Below, in pieces: positions 18,477 to 27,696 of a DNA stretch of 64,000 nucleotides (within the stretch, counting starts at the first letter, position 1; every line of letters begins with the position of its first letter). The stretch is from Pseudomonas sp. KU43P (GTDB lineage: Bacteria; Pseudomonadota; Gammaproteobacteria; Pseudomonadales; Pseudomonadaceae): NCBI RefSeq assembly GCF_033095865.1, contig NZ_AP019365.1:502001-566000 (forward strand), read 5' to 3'. The position numbers and the translations under genes are program-made. Under the pieces are notes generated by a model. The model searched no databases and was not told the origin of the DNA. It saw nothing but the letters and a program-made list of their open reading frames with translations.

Positions 18477-19955
18477 ATGGGCAATCCACTAACGATCACT
18501 TTCGTGATCTACATCGCGGCAATGGTGCTGATCGGCTTCGCCGCCTATCGCTCCACCAACAACCTTTCCGACTACATCCTCGGCGGGCGCAGCCTAGGGA
18601 GCGTGGTCACCGCGCTTTCCGCCGGTGCCTCCGACATGAGTGGCTGGCTGCTGATGGGCCTGCCGGGCGCCATCTACTTCTCCGGCCTGTCCGAAGCCTG
18701 GATCGCCATCGGCCTGACCGTCGGTGCCTACCTGAACTGGCTGTTCGTCGCCGGCCGCCTGCGCGTGCAGACCGAGCACAACGGTGATGCGCTAACCCTG
18801 CCGGACTACTTCTCCAGCCGCTTCGAAGACGCCAGCGGCCTGCTGCGGATCATCTCGGCCATCGTCATCCTGGTGTTCTTCACCATTTATTGCGCTTCCG
18901 GCATCGTTGCCGGTGCCCGTCTGTTCGAGAGCACCTTCGGCATGTCTTACGAAACCGCGCTGTGGGCAGGTGCTGCGGCGACCATCGCCTACACCTTCAT
19001 CGGTGGTTTCCTGGCGGTCAGCTGGACCGACACCGTGCAAGCCTCGCTGATGATCTTCGCGCTGATCCTCACGCCGATCATCGTGCTGATCTCCACTGGG
19101 GGTATCGACACCACCTTCCTCGCCATCGAAGCGCAGAACCCTGCCAACTTCGACATGTTCAAGGGTGCGACCTTCATCGGCATCATCTCGTTGATGGGTT
19201 GGGGCCTGGGCTACTTCGGCCAGCCACACATTCTGGCGCGCTTCATGGCCGCGGATTCCGTCAAGTCGATCGCCAAGGCCCGTCGCATCTCCATGACCTG
19301 GATGATCCTGTGCCTGGCCGGTACCTGTGCCGTGGGCTTCTTCGGTATCGCCTACTTCTCGGCGCACCCCGAGTTGGCGGGCCCGGTCACCGAGAACCAC
19401 GAGCGTGTGTTCATCGAGCTGGCAAAAATCCTGTTCAACCCGTGGGTTGCCGGTGTGCTGCTGTCGGCCATCCTGGCGGCGGTGATGAGCACCCTGAGCT
19501 GCCAGCTGCTGGTCTGCTCCAGTGCCCTGACCGAGGACTTCTACAAGGCCTTCCTGCGCAAGAACGCTTCCCAGGGTGAGCTGGTCTGGGTCGGTCGCCT
19601 GATGGTGCTGGCCGTGGCCCTGATCGCCATCGCCATGGCTGCCAATCCGGAAAACCGCGTGCTGGGCCTAGTGGCTTACGCCTGGGCCGGCTTCGGTGCC
19701 GCCTTCGGTCCGGTGGTGCTGATTTCGTTGCTGTGGAAGGGCATGACCCGCAACGGCGCGCTGGCCGGTATCGTGGTGGGTGCGCTGACGGTGATCCTGT
19801 GGAAGAACTTCGACACCCTCGGGCTGTACGAAATCATCCCGGGCTTCCTGTTTGCCAGTATCGCTATCGTGGTGGTGAGCAAGCTGGGCAGCCCGTCGCA
19901 AGCGATGGTGCAGCGCTTCGAGACGGCTGATGCGGCGTATCACGCCGACAAGTGA
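18477..19955 (+). CDS. putP: Sodium/proline symporter PutP
   Basis: A 492-residue inner-membrane sodium:solute symporter that imports proline to feed PutA. The first helix is TITFVIYIAAMVLIGFAAY, followed by the family signatures SDYILGGRSLGSVVTALSAG and SDMSGWLLMGLPGAIY. About 13 helices are expected. The length closely fits E. coli PutP (about 500 residues). ATG at 18477 is the only sensible start. The gene is divergent from putA and shares the operator-rich region. The distal end is intact, with no sign of truncation. Confidence 0.96.
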   Translation: MGNPLTITFVIYIAAMVLIGFAAYRSTNNLSDYILGGRSLGSVVTALSAGASDMSGWLLMGLPGAIYFSGLSEAWIAIGLTVGAYLNWLFVAGRLRVQTEHNGDALTLPDYFSSRFEDASGLLRIISAIVILVFFTIYCASGIVAGARLFESTFGMSYETALWAGAAATIAYTFIGGFLAVSWTDTVQASLMIFALILTPIIVLISTGGIDTTFLAIEAQNPANFDMFKGATFIGIISLMGWGLGYFGQPHILARFMAADSVKSIAKARRISMTWMILCLAGTCAVGFFGIAYFSAHPELAGPVTENHERVFIELAKILFNPWVAGVLLSAILAAVMSTLSCQLLVCSSALTEDFYKAFLRKNASQGELVWVGRLMVLAVALIAIAMAANPENRVLGLVAYAWAGFGAAFGPVVLISLLWKGMTRNGALAGIVVGALTVILWKNFDTLGLYEIIPGFLFASIAIVVVSKLGSPSQAMVQRFETADAAYHADK

Positions 19956-20002
19956 TGCCTTGCGAGCCGGCGGCAGGGTCTGCTGCCGGCCGTATGCCGA
20001 AG

Positions 20003-20269
20003 TTACAGCGTGATCCCGAATTTCAGACGGGTTGCTTCGAACGCCTTGCCTTCCCTTGGGCGGATCAGGGCGTCATAGTTTCCCGGGGTGCAGTCTTCCA
20101 GGGTGACTTCCCAGGTTTCATTGCCGGAGGAAGGCACTACCAGTTCATGGGTCAGGCCAGTTGGCCTGGTCAGTTCCAGAATGGCGCTGTAGGGGATGTT
20201 GATGATGCCCAGGGTTCCGTGAAGCCTGGCTGTGGTTCCGTTCTTGTCCAGCTGGATGGAAGCTTTCAT
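20003..20269 (-). CDS. Small hypothetical protein (88 residues), unknown function
   Basis: A soluble protein with alternating hydrophobic residues, suggesting a small beta-sandwich (TARLHGTLGIINIPYSAILE, then HELVVPSSGNETWEVTLED). Before the ATG at 20269, reading on the minus strand, is CAGGAG with an 8-base gap, a strong ribosome site, so translation is likely. I do not recognise a domain. It lies alone on the minus strand, converging with putP and divergent from rlmJ. There is no signal peptide or membrane helix. The convergent spacing to putP is only 47 bp. Confidence 0.65.
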   Translation of the reverse strand: MKASIQLDKNGTTARLHGTLGIINIPYSAILELTRPTGLTHELVVPSSGNETWEVTLEDCTPGNYDALIRPREGKAFEATRLKFGITL

Positions 20270-20419
20270 TGCATGTGCTCCTGGTTGAGTGGAGGCACGA
20301 GTGTCAATGCGTCGGGTGGTTCAAGGTATCCGGAATTTGTCCCATACCATGACTGTCGACTGCCGTACCTGACGTCTTCTTCGTGACAAGGTAAACTTGC
20401 TGCCCCCGCAGGAGTTGCC

Positions 20420-21256
20420 ATGAACTATCGTCACGCCTTCCACGCCGGCAACCACGCCGACGTCCTCAAGCACATCGTGCTGACTCGCCTCATTGCCTTG
20501 ATGTCGCGCAAGGAGCAGCCGTTCGCCTACATCGACACTCACGCCGGCCTCGGTCTGTATGACCTGCAAGGCGACCAGGCGACCCGTACCGGTGAATACC
20601 TGGAAGGTGTCGCACGCCTGTGGAACCGTGATGACCTGCCGGCCATGGCTGCCGATTACCTGCGCATCATCAAGCGCCTCAATGCTGATGGCGAGCTGCG
20701 TTATTACCCCGGTTCGCCCGAGTTGGCCCGCCGCCTGATGCGTCAGCAAGACCGCGCCCTGCTCAATGAGAAGCACCCTGAAGACGGCCCGCTGCTCAAG
20801 GAGAACATGAAGAAGGACCCTCGTGTGGTGGTCCATCTGGGTGAGGGCTGGCATGTGCCACGAGCGCTGCTGCCTGTACCGGAAAAGCGCGCGATCATGT
20901 TGATCGATCCACCCTTCGAACAGGCTGATGAGCTCAAGCGCTGCACCACCGCGATGAAGGAGGCGATCGGCCGCATGCGCCAGACCGTCGCGGCCATCTG
21001 GTACCCGATCAAGGATCAGCGCTCGCTGACCCGTTACTACCAGGATCTGACCAGCACCGGCGCGCCCAAGCTGCTGCGTGTGGAGCTCTACGTGCATCAC
21101 CAGGACAGCCCGCAAGGCCTCAATGGCTCGGGCCTGGCCATCGCCAACCCGCCATGGGGGCTGGAGGATGAGCTCAAGGAGCTGCTGCCGTGGCTGGCCA
21201 AGGAGCTGGCACAAACAGCGGGCAGCTACCGGATGGATTGGCTGATCGCTGAGTAA
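20420..21256 (+). CDS. rlmJ: 23S rRNA (adenine-2030-N6)-methyltransferase RlmJ
   Basis: A 278-residue SAM-dependent methyltransferase that methylates A2030 of 23S rRNA. It opens MNYRHAFHAGNHADVLKHIV, a hallmark of RlmJ, and has the cofactor-site segment FAYIDTHAGLGLYDLQG. The catalytic motif IV is present as LIDPPFEQ (D/NPPF type). The length matches the E. coli enzyme (about 280). The ATG at 20420 follows AGGAG at 20409-20413. It is monocistronic here, followed by a REP pair. Confidence 0.95.
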   Translation: MNYRHAFHAGNHADVLKHIVLTRLIALMSRKEQPFAYIDTHAGLGLYDLQGDQATRTGEYLEGVARLWNRDDLPAMAADYLRIIKRLNADGELRYYPGSPELARRLMRQQDRALLNEKHPEDGPLLKENMKKDPRVVVHLGEGWHVPRALLPVPEKRAIMLIDPPFEQADELKRCTTAMKEAIGRMRQTVAAIWYPIKDQRSLTRYYQDLTSTGAPKLLRVELYVHHQDSPQGLNGSGLAIANPPWGLEDELKELLPWLAKELAQTAGSYRMDWLIAE

Positions 21257-21268
21257 GTGGTTGCCTGC

Positions 21269-21368
21269 ACTGGCCCTATCGCCGGCAAGCCGGCTCCCAC
21301 AAGTACACCACAAGCCTCGAAGGCTGTGCCCTAGCTGTGGGAGCCGGCTTGCCGGCGATAGGGTCAGT
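21269..21368. repeat. Paired inverted REP elements
   Basis: Arms 21269-21301 and 21336-21368 are 33 bp and almost perfectly complementary, with the core CCTATCGCCGGCAAGCCGGC. They lie between rlmJ and the LPS carbamoyltransferase gene. A TATAAT hexamer follows at 21384-21389, but without a convincing -35. Confidence 0.9.
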
Positions 21369-21458
21369 TGGAATTGTTTGCGTTATAATCTCGCCCTTTA
21401 GCCGCCACCCGCCCACGAGGCCGCTGGCGCATCTCTACCGAATGAAGAGGCTAAACCC

Positions 21459-23216
21459 TTGGCATTGACGATTCTTGGCCTGTCCGGCGCCCTTAGCCAT
21501 GACCCTTCCGCGGCCCTGTACATCGACGGCAAGCTGATTGCCGCCGCCGAAGAAGAGCGCTTCGTGCGTGACAAGCATGCGAAGAACCGCATGCCCTACG
21601 AGTCGGCGAAGTTCTGCCTGGAACAGGCTGGCATCAAACCGTCCGATGTCGACGTGGTCGCCATCCCGTTCGCGCCGATCAGCCTGTTCGGCAAGGCCCG
21701 CTGGCACTATGCCAAGCGTTACTGGTATGCCCCGGATCGCGCCCTTGACGCCATCCTGATGGGCAACCGTCGCTACAAGCGCTACCGCAAGAAGATCGTC
21801 TGGTGCTTGGAACAACTCGGCTTCGACCCGAAAAAGGTCAAGATCGAGCCCGTCGAGCACCACTTGGCCCACGCTTCCAGCGCCTACCACTGCTCGGGCT
21901 TCAAAGAGAAGACCGCGATTCTCGGTATCGATGGCAAGGGCGAGTACGCCACGACTTTCTTCGGCTACGGCGAGAACGGCAAGATCCACAAGATCAAGGA
22001 GTTCTTCGACCCGGATTCGTTGGGCGGCCTGTACGGCGCGATCACCGAATTCCTAGGTTTCGAGATGCTCGACGGCGAGTTCAAGGTCATGGGCATGGCG
22101 CCATACGGCGATGCCAGCAAGTATGACTTCTCGCGCCTGGCCAGCTTCGAGAACGGCGAACTGGTGATCAACACCGAATACGCCAACGTAATTGGTCTGC
22201 GCCGTTATAAAGAGAAGGGCAAGGGCTTCTACTTCTCGCCGAAACTGATCGAATGGCTGGGCCCCAAGCGCGAAGGCGATATCGCCGACGAGCCGTACAT
22301 CCACTATGCGGCCAGCATGCAGGCGCTGTTCGAGAAGCTGGCGCTGCAGATGATCGACCACTACCTGGGCGACACCCTGCGTGAAACCGGCAAGCTGGCC
22401 TTTGCTGGCGGCTGCGCGCTGAACGTCAAGCTGAACCAGAAGATCATCGCGCGTCCCGATGTGAAGGAACTGTTCGTCCAGCCGGCCTCCGGCGACGCCG
22501 GTACCGCAGTCGGTGCAGCAGCCTACGTTTCCCACGCCCGCGGCGTGCCGGTCGAGAAGATGGAGCACGTCTACCTCGGCCCGTCGTACTCCAACGAGGA
22601 CGTGATCGCCGCCTGTGCCCGTCACCCGAACCAGCCGAAGTGGCGCAAGCTCGACAATATGCCGCAACAGATCGCCAAGATCATGGTCGACGGCAACCCG
22701 GTGGCCTGGTTCCAGGGCCGCATGGAGTTCGGCCCGCGTGCCCTGGGCGGTCGTTCGATCATCGGCTGCCCGAGTGTCGAGGGCGTGGCCGACCGCATCA
22801 ACCATCAGATCAAGTTCCGCGAGCGCTGGAGGCCTTTCTGCCCGTCGATGCTCGACACTGTCGCCCCGCAGATGATCAAGGTCGATCACCCGGCGCCGTT
22901 CATGACGTTCACCTTCGAAGTGGCTGAAGAGTGGAAGACGCGTGTACCCGAAGTGGTTCACGAAGATGGTACTTCGCGTGCTCAGGTGCTCAAGCGCGAG
23001 TACAACCCGCGTTATTACGACATGATGAAGGCGCTGGAAGACCTGACCGGCAACGGCGTTTCGCTGAACACCTCGCTCAACCGCCGCGGTGAGCCGATGA
23101 TCTGCTCGCCGACCGATGCTCTGAACATGTTCTTCGGCTCGGACCTGCAATACCTGATCATGGAAGACATCCTGGTCGTGAAGGACGGCGCGGCCTCGTA
23201 TGACCAGCCGCTCTGA
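21459..23216 (+). CDS. wapO: LPS-core carbamoyltransferase (NodU/CmcH family, WapO-like)
   Basis: A 585-residue carbamoyltransferase. Related WapO is held responsible for carbamoylating inner-core heptose in P. aeruginosa. It opens MALTILGLSGALSHDPSAAL, giving the nucleotide-binding start GxSGxxHDPSAAL of the NodU family. It also has the metal-site histidines EHHLAHASSAYH near residues 133-144, and a C-terminal carbamoyltransferase domain with GRMEFGPRALGGRSI. The likely start is TTG at 21459, because GAAGAGG lies 8 bases upstream and the nearby ATG at 21442 is out of frame. The 3' end overlaps the next gene by 17 bp. It is the first gene of the LPS core cluster. Confidence 0.9.
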   Translation: MALTILGLSGALSHDPSAALYIDGKLIAAAEEERFVRDKHAKNRMPYESAKFCLEQAGIKPSDVDVVAIPFAPISLFGKARWHYAKRYWYAPDRALDAILMGNRRYKRYRKKIVWCLEQLGFDPKKVKIEPVEHHLAHASSAYHCSGFKEKTAILGIDGKGEYATTFFGYGENGKIHKIKEFFDPDSLGGLYGAITEFLGFEMLDGEFKVMGMAPYGDASKYDFSRLASFENGELVINTEYANVIGLRRYKEKGKGFYFSPKLIEWLGPKREGDIADEPYIHYAASMQALFEKLALQMIDHYLGDTLRETGKLAFAGGCALNVKLNQKIIARPDVKELFVQPASGDAGTAVGAAAYVSHARGVPVEKMEHVYLGPSYSNEDVIAACARHPNQPKWRKLDNMPQQIAKIMVDGNPVAWFQGRMEFGPRALGGRSIIGCPSVEGVADRINHQIKFRERWRPFCPSMLDTVAPQMIKVDHPAPFMTFTFEVAEEWKTRVPEVVHEDGTSRAQVLKREYNPRYYDMMKALEDLTGNGVSLNTSLNRRGEPMICSPTDALNMFFGSDLQYLIMEDILVVKDGAASYDQPL

Positions 23217-24330
23217 ACCGCGCATCCTGCAGTTCTGCCATGGCTATGACGGGCCGTTCCTCGACTGCGCCCGTCAATACGCCAGCCTGTTCCAGGGCAG
23301 CGGCTACAAGGTCACCACGGTGTTCCTCACCGGCGCCAGCGACCCGCAGGTCGCGGCCGGCTGCGCGTCGGACGAGGTGCTGTTTCTCGAATTCAGCTCC
23401 AGGGCCGTGCGCGGCTTGAAGCTCGGCGCCATCCGCGCCTTGCGACGGATCGCGGCCGAGCGCAATTTCAGTTTCTGCATCGCCCACCGCTTCAAGCCGA
23501 TCTATGTCGCATTGCTGGGCACCGGCCTGCCGGTGATCGGCGTGCACCATGCCTTCGGCGACTACGAGCGCAAGGGGCGGCGGCTGTTTGCCAACCTGTT
23601 CAGCAAACGCTTGAGCCTGCTCGGTGTATCCGACGCGGTGCGTGACGACATGCGCCGCTGCTTGCCGCAGTGGCCTGCCGAACGCATCCAGACCCTGTAC
23701 AACCGCATCGATATTCAGGCTCTGCAAGCGGCGCTGGTGCCTCGCGCCAAAGCGCGTGAGGCCTTGGGGCTTGATGCGCGGGCCTGGGTGGTCGGTAACG
23801 TCGGGCGGCTGCACCCGGACAAGGACCAGGCCACCTTGCTGCATGGCTTTGCCCAGGCGCTCCCGACGCTTCCCGCTGGCGCGCGCTTGGCGATCCTTGG
23901 CAAGGGCCGGCTGGAAGACACGCTCAAGGCCCAGGCTGCGGAGTTGGGTATCGCCGGGCAGGTCGATTTCCTTGGCCAGGTGCCTGATGCGCGGCGCTAT
24001 TTCCAGGCGTTCGACGTATTTGCCCTGAGTTCCGATCATGAGCCGTTTGGCATGGTCCTGCTCGAAGCCATGGTCGCCGGCGTGCCGGTACTGGCCACCG
24101 CCTGCGGTGGTGCGCGCGAAGTGGTCGAGGGCGTCGGCATGCTGTTCCCGCTTGGTGATGCAGGCCAGTTGGCTCAGGGTCTCAAGCACATGGCCGAACT
24201 GGATGCACGGCAGCGCGAGGCCTGTGCGACGCACATGCTGCAACGTCTGCAGCAGCGATTCTCCGATCAGGCAGTGCGCGAGGCCTTCTGGCAACTGCCA
24301 CAGGTGCGTGCCTTGGTGGCTCAGGCGTGA
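23200..24330 (+). CDS. wapH: LPS-core glycosyltransferase, GT4 family (WapH position)
   Basis: A 376-residue GT-B glycosyltransferase. The C-terminal donor domain contains VVGNVGRLHPDKDQATLLHG and the GT4 motif SSDHEPFGMVLLEAM (the E-x7-E pattern). The N-terminal domain has the GYDGPFLDCARQY acceptor-side start. It overlaps the preceding carbamoyltransferase by 17 bp and the next gene by one to four bases, so it is translationally coupled. The place between wapO and the mig-14 gene matches wapH in P. aeruginosa (from memory), which adds a core hexose. The exact sugar here is unknown. Confidence 0.85.
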   Translation: MTSRSEPRILQFCHGYDGPFLDCARQYASLFQGSGYKVTTVFLTGASDPQVAAGCASDEVLFLEFSSRAVRGLKLGAIRALRRIAAERNFSFCIAHRFKPIYVALLGTGLPVIGVHHAFGDYERKGRRLFANLFSKRLSLLGVSDAVRDDMRRCLPQWPAERIQTLYNRIDIQALQAALVPRAKAREALGLDARAWVVGNVGRLHPDKDQATLLHGFAQALPTLPAGARLAILGKGRLEDTLKAQAAELGIAGQVDFLGQVPDARRYFQAFDVFALSSDHEPFGMVLLEAMVAGVPVLATACGGAREVVEGVGMLFPLGDAGQLAQGLKHMAELDARQREACATHMLQRLQQRFSDQAVREAFWQLPQVRALVAQA

Positions 24331-25226
24331 TGCTCAATCATATCCAAGCCTTCCGCGAGCGCGGTTGGCAGGTCATCGACGGCGCCGCTTACGCCGAGGC
24401 CTGGGCGCGTTTTGGCGGCAGTGTCGCGACGCATCCGCTGGTGATCGAGCAGCTTGCCGAGCTTGCGCAGATTCCCGTGCGCTACCTGGGCTGGCATCAG
24501 GCGGGTGAACTGAAGGCGGCCCTTCCTGCCTGGGGGCGCCACCTGGCGCTGTCCAAGGAGGTGCTCAAGCGCGCTGGCAAGAAGGGCTTGTTCGATCTGG
24601 GCAATGCCGAGATTCTCCTGCCGGCCGCCGCCGATGCTGCTGCGCCCTTGCGCCATGCCGGGCGCTATCTGTCCGAACTGAACCAGGGGCGCTTCACTGG
24701 CCTCAAGGCGCAGAAGGAACAGTTGGCCATGGCCAGAGCCCCTGAAGACCTGTCGAAAAAATTCCGCTACAACCAGCGCCGCGAATTGCGCCTGCTGGAA
24801 GAGGCGGGTGGCGTGGTTCGCCCGATCAGTGACTTCAATGCGTGCGAGATCGCGGCCATGTACCTTGACCTGTTCCAGCGGCGCTGGAACTTCCCGGCCA
24901 CAGGTGCCGAGCGCATGGCCGAGGTGATCGAGCGCTTGCGCGAATTGCTGATCGGCTCGGTGTTGATGCTCGAAGACAAGCCAATCGCTATCCAGCTGGT
25001 GTACCGGGTCGAGGCGCCGGAGTGGATCAGCGTCGAGTACGTCAATGGTGGCGTCGACCCTGAAACCAAGGCGTTCAGCCCCGGTAGCGTGCTGAGCTTC
25101 CTCAATACCCAGGCTGCCTGGGAGGATGCCCGCGCGCGCAACAAGCCGCTGCGCTTCTCGTTCGGTCGAGCCGACCGCGAGTACAAGGACCGTTGGTGCA
25201 ACCCAGTCCCGGTGTTCCAGGCGTGA
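24330..25226 (+). CDS. Mig-14 family protein (FemAB-like fold)
   Basis: A 298-residue cytoplasmic or membrane-associated protein of the Mig-14 family, linked in Salmonella and Pseudomonas to cationic peptide tolerance. The segments KKFRYNQRRELRLLEEAGG and the acetyltransferase-like core around LIGSVLMLEDKPIAIQLVYR fit. Two starts are possible: GTG at 24327 or ATG at 24330. The ATG overlaps the previous stop by one base and was preferred. The next gene begins inside its stop codon. Its position in the core cluster suggests a role in modifying or protecting LPS; the reaction is unknown. Confidence 0.85.
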   Translation: MLNHIQAFRERGWQVIDGAAYAEAWARFGGSVATHPLVIEQLAELAQIPVRYLGWHQAGELKAALPAWGRHLALSKEVLKRAGKKGLFDLGNAEILLPAAADAAAPLRHAGRYLSELNQGRFTGLKAQKEQLAMARAPEDLSKKFRYNQRRELRLLEEAGGVVRPISDFNACEIAAMYLDLFQRRWNFPATGAERMAEVIERLRELLIGSVLMLEDKPIAIQLVYRVEAPEWISVEYVNGGVDPETKAFSPGSVLSFLNTQAAWEDARARNKPLRFSFGRADREYKDRWCNPVPVFQA

Positions 25227-26626
25227 GTCGCAAGCAGGCGTTGCTCAAGCGCCACCGACGCAACAAGCGCCTGGGTTTGTTGGTCGCGCTGGTCGTGCTG
25301 GTGTGCCTCGGTGTCTTTGCCTGGTGGTGGCTACCGCTGTTGCTGCTGCCCTTGCTTTGGGCGGCGCACGAGGCCTGGTTCGCCGACCACCTGTTCTATG
25401 CGCCGAACGAAGACTACGCCTACCGTTTTGGCGAGCACACCCGCGAAGGTGCGGTCACCTGGCGTGATGGGCTGCTGAAGGCCGACACGGTATTGCAGGG
25501 TGATGAAACCCTGGTCCTCGAAGTTCGGGTGAAAAGTAGTTGGTTGGGGCGTTTTCTCGACCCGCGTGTCGAGCTTAGGGCTGATCCGTCCAGCGACCGC
25601 CAGACGTTCGAGCGGGGCGTAGACGGCCTGCGCTTTCTCAATCTGACCGGGCTGGCCGCGCCGCTGCAGGCAGGTACCCTGCGCATGCGCGGTCGCCATT
25701 GCCGTCTGCTGGGCGAGCCACGCCTGTGGGTAACGCCCAGTGTCGAGCTGCAACGCCGCCGCGTCATGGTCATCGCTCCCCATGCCGATGACGCCGAATT
25801 GGCTGCTTACGGCCTGTATAGCCAAGCGGACGAAACTTGGGTGGTTACCCTGACTGCTGGCGAAATCGAAGCAGAGCACTATCAACAGATGGGTTTGGCC
25901 AAGACGGAGGCTGCCCGTCTGAAAGGTCGCTTGCGCGCATGGGACAGCATTGCCGTGCCACGCTGGGGCGGCGTTCCTGAATCGCGTTGTCTGCAGTTGG
26001 GCTATTTCTGCCTGCAACTGCCCGCGATGCAGGCCGCGCCGGATACCCCTGCGGCCTCCCGTGAAGCCGATATGGCCGATACCCGCCCATTCCGCCAGTT
26101 CAACCCGTTCCCATTGCCTGGTGATGCAGATGGGGCGCCGACCTGGCGCAATCTGCTGGCCGACCTGCGCGCGCTGCTGGAAATGGCCAAGCCTGAGGTG
26201 CTGGTCATGCCGCACCCTCAGCTCGATCCTCATCCCGACCATATCTGTGCCCAGGCCGCCGTGCTGGAAGCCCTGCAAGGCCTGCAATGGCAGCCGCAAA
26301 CCCTGTTGTGCTACGCCAACCATCTGCATGACAACGACCGTTGGCCCATGGGTGACAGCGGTGATGGCGTGGCCCTTCCGCCGCAAATGAGCGCTGACCA
26401 GGCCTGGGCACCTTGTACCCTCATGCTGGACCTGCCGGCCCAGCGCGACAAGGCCATGGCCCTGGGCATGATGCATGATCTGCAGCCCCGGGCACCGTTC
26501 AAGCGCCGCCTGCGCCGCGTACTGCAGCGCTGGCTGGCCGGGCGCCGCCCATCGCCTTATGGGGAGAACGAATTCTTCCGCAAGGCCGTGCGCCGCCATG
26601 AACTGTTCTGGCGCCGTGATCTGTAA
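25223..26626 (+). CDS. dnpA: PIG-L family de-N-acetylase (DnpA-like)
   Basis: A 467-residue membrane-anchored deacetylase. GTG at 25223 overlaps the previous stop by four bases. A double hydrophobic stretch (residues about 16-50) anchors the N-terminus. The zinc motif is APHADDAE, with H187 and D189-D190, equivalent to AHPDDE of PIG-L enzymes. A further histidine pair occurs in MPHPQLDPHPDH. The P. aeruginosa counterpart (PA5002, DnpA) has been reported as an LPS-cluster de-N-acetylase that affects antibiotic persistence. Removal of an acetyl group from a core amino sugar is the likely reaction, by family inference. Confidence 0.87.
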   Translation: MSRKQALLKRHRRNKRLGLLVALVVLVCLGVFAWWWLPLLLLPLLWAAHEAWFADHLFYAPNEDYAYRFGEHTREGAVTWRDGLLKADTVLQGDETLVLEVRVKSSWLGRFLDPRVELRADPSSDRQTFERGVDGLRFLNLTGLAAPLQAGTLRMRGRHCRLLGEPRLWVTPSVELQRRRVMVIAPHADDAELAAYGLYSQADETWVVTLTAGEIEAEHYQQMGLAKTEAARLKGRLRAWDSIAVPRWGGVPESRCLQLGYFCLQLPAMQAAPDTPAASREADMADTRPFRQFNPFPLPGDADGAPTWRNLLADLRALLEMAKPEVLVMPHPQLDPHPDHICAQAAVLEALQGLQWQPQTLLCYANHLHDNDRWPMGDSGDGVALPPQMSADQAWAPCTLMLDLPAQRDKAMALGMMHDLQPRAPFKRRLRRVLQRWLAGRRPSPYGENEFFRKAVRRHELFWRRDL

Positions 26627-26672
26627 TACGCCCATGGTTGACCGCGAAGGCGCAGAGCGCCCAAGGAAAGCA

Positions 26673-27629
26673 ATGAAAGTCCTATTTCTGGTGCAGAAGG
26701 AACAGCGGGCCATCCTCGATCGCCTGTACGACGGCGTCGCGGCCAACTGCGAGTGCGATTTGCGCTGGTTGACCAGCGAAGACCAGCGCAACCTGCGCCG
26801 CTATTTCAAGCGTGAAGTGCAGGTCGAACGCTATGACCGCATCGTTTTTTTTCTGCGTTTCAAGCAGGAGATCCGCCAGGTCGCGTTCATCCGTACGGTG
26901 CCGAACCTGGTCATTCTCGAGCATGACGCCTACCAGAACTACATCCCCTGCAAGTACACCGGCAAGTTCAGCGCCCACTACCGCAAGCTGCCGTGGGCAC
27001 GGGTCATCAGCTCCGGCTACATGGTCAGCGAGCGACTGCGCCAAGAGGGCTTCGACGCGGTTTTCGTGCCCAAGGGCTACGATGAACAGCTACTCAACGA
27101 CCAGGGCCGGGAACGCGATATTGAACTGGCCTTTGTCGGCAGTACCAACAGTGTCGCCTACAGCGGGCGCAAGGCGCTGCTGGACGAGTTGGGGCGGGTG
27201 GAAAACCTGGTGGTGACCCGCACCAAGTCGGGTGAAGACTACTGCAACACCCTCAACCGTATCCGGTTCTTCGTCAGTGCCGACGTCGGCATGGGCGAGT
27301 ACATGATCAAGAACTTCGAAGCCATGGCCTGCGGCTGCGTGCTGCTGGCATTCGACCAGGGTGAGGAGGAGAACCGCGCGCTGGGCCTGAAGGACATGCA
27401 CAACGTGGTGCTCTACGACAGCATTCCCACATTGCAGGCGAAGCTGAACTCGTTGCGCGACGATCCTGCGCTGGCGCGGCAAATTGCTGAAAACGGGCGC
27501 CATTTGGCAGTTTCCCGTTTCAGTTTTGCTGAAGTTGGTCGTAGCATCGTCGACCACATGCGCCCGGCACTGAGGCCGCATCCACCTCTGTCCGCATGGC
27601 AGCGGTTGCGCTTGAAGTTGGGTTTTTAA
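26673..27629 (+). CDS. ssg: Glycosyltransferase, CgeB-like/GT4-like (Ssg position)
   Basis: A 318-residue protein starting MKVLFLVQKEQRAILDRLY at ATG 26673, after AAGGAAAG. The C-terminal half has the CgeB-like features SADVGMGEYMIKNFEAMACG, CVLLAFDQGEEENRALG, and a YDSIPTLQAKLNSLRDD tail. These are typical of glycosyltransferases that work on cell-surface sugars. Position after dnpA corresponds to ssg of other Pseudomonas, where loss alters LPS, motility and phage susceptibility. No signal peptide is seen. The donor and acceptor are not known. Confidence 0.8.
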   Translation: MKVLFLVQKEQRAILDRLYDGVAANCECDLRWLTSEDQRNLRRYFKREVQVERYDRIVFFLRFKQEIRQVAFIRTVPNLVILEHDAYQNYIPCKYTGKFSAHYRKLPWARVISSGYMVSERLRQEGFDAVFVPKGYDEQLLNDQGRERDIELAFVGSTNSVAYSGRKALLDELGRVENLVVTRTKSGEDYCNTLNRIRFFVSADVGMGEYMIKNFEAMACGCVLLAFDQGEEENRALGLKDMHNVVLYDSIPTLQAKLNSLRDDPALARQIAENGRHLAVSRFSFAEVGRSIVDHMRPALRPHPPLSAWQRLRLKLGF

Positions 27630-27696
27630 CTAAAAGAACTTTCGTGCTCACGGAGCGGGAACGGGAAGTTGACTGTCGCAACGCGGAGGGAGTCCG

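Noticed and set aside
21384..21389. TATAAT as a promoter for the LPS cluster
   Set aside because: The hexamer is perfect, but no acceptable -35 lies 16-18 bp upstream, so it was not listed as a promoter.
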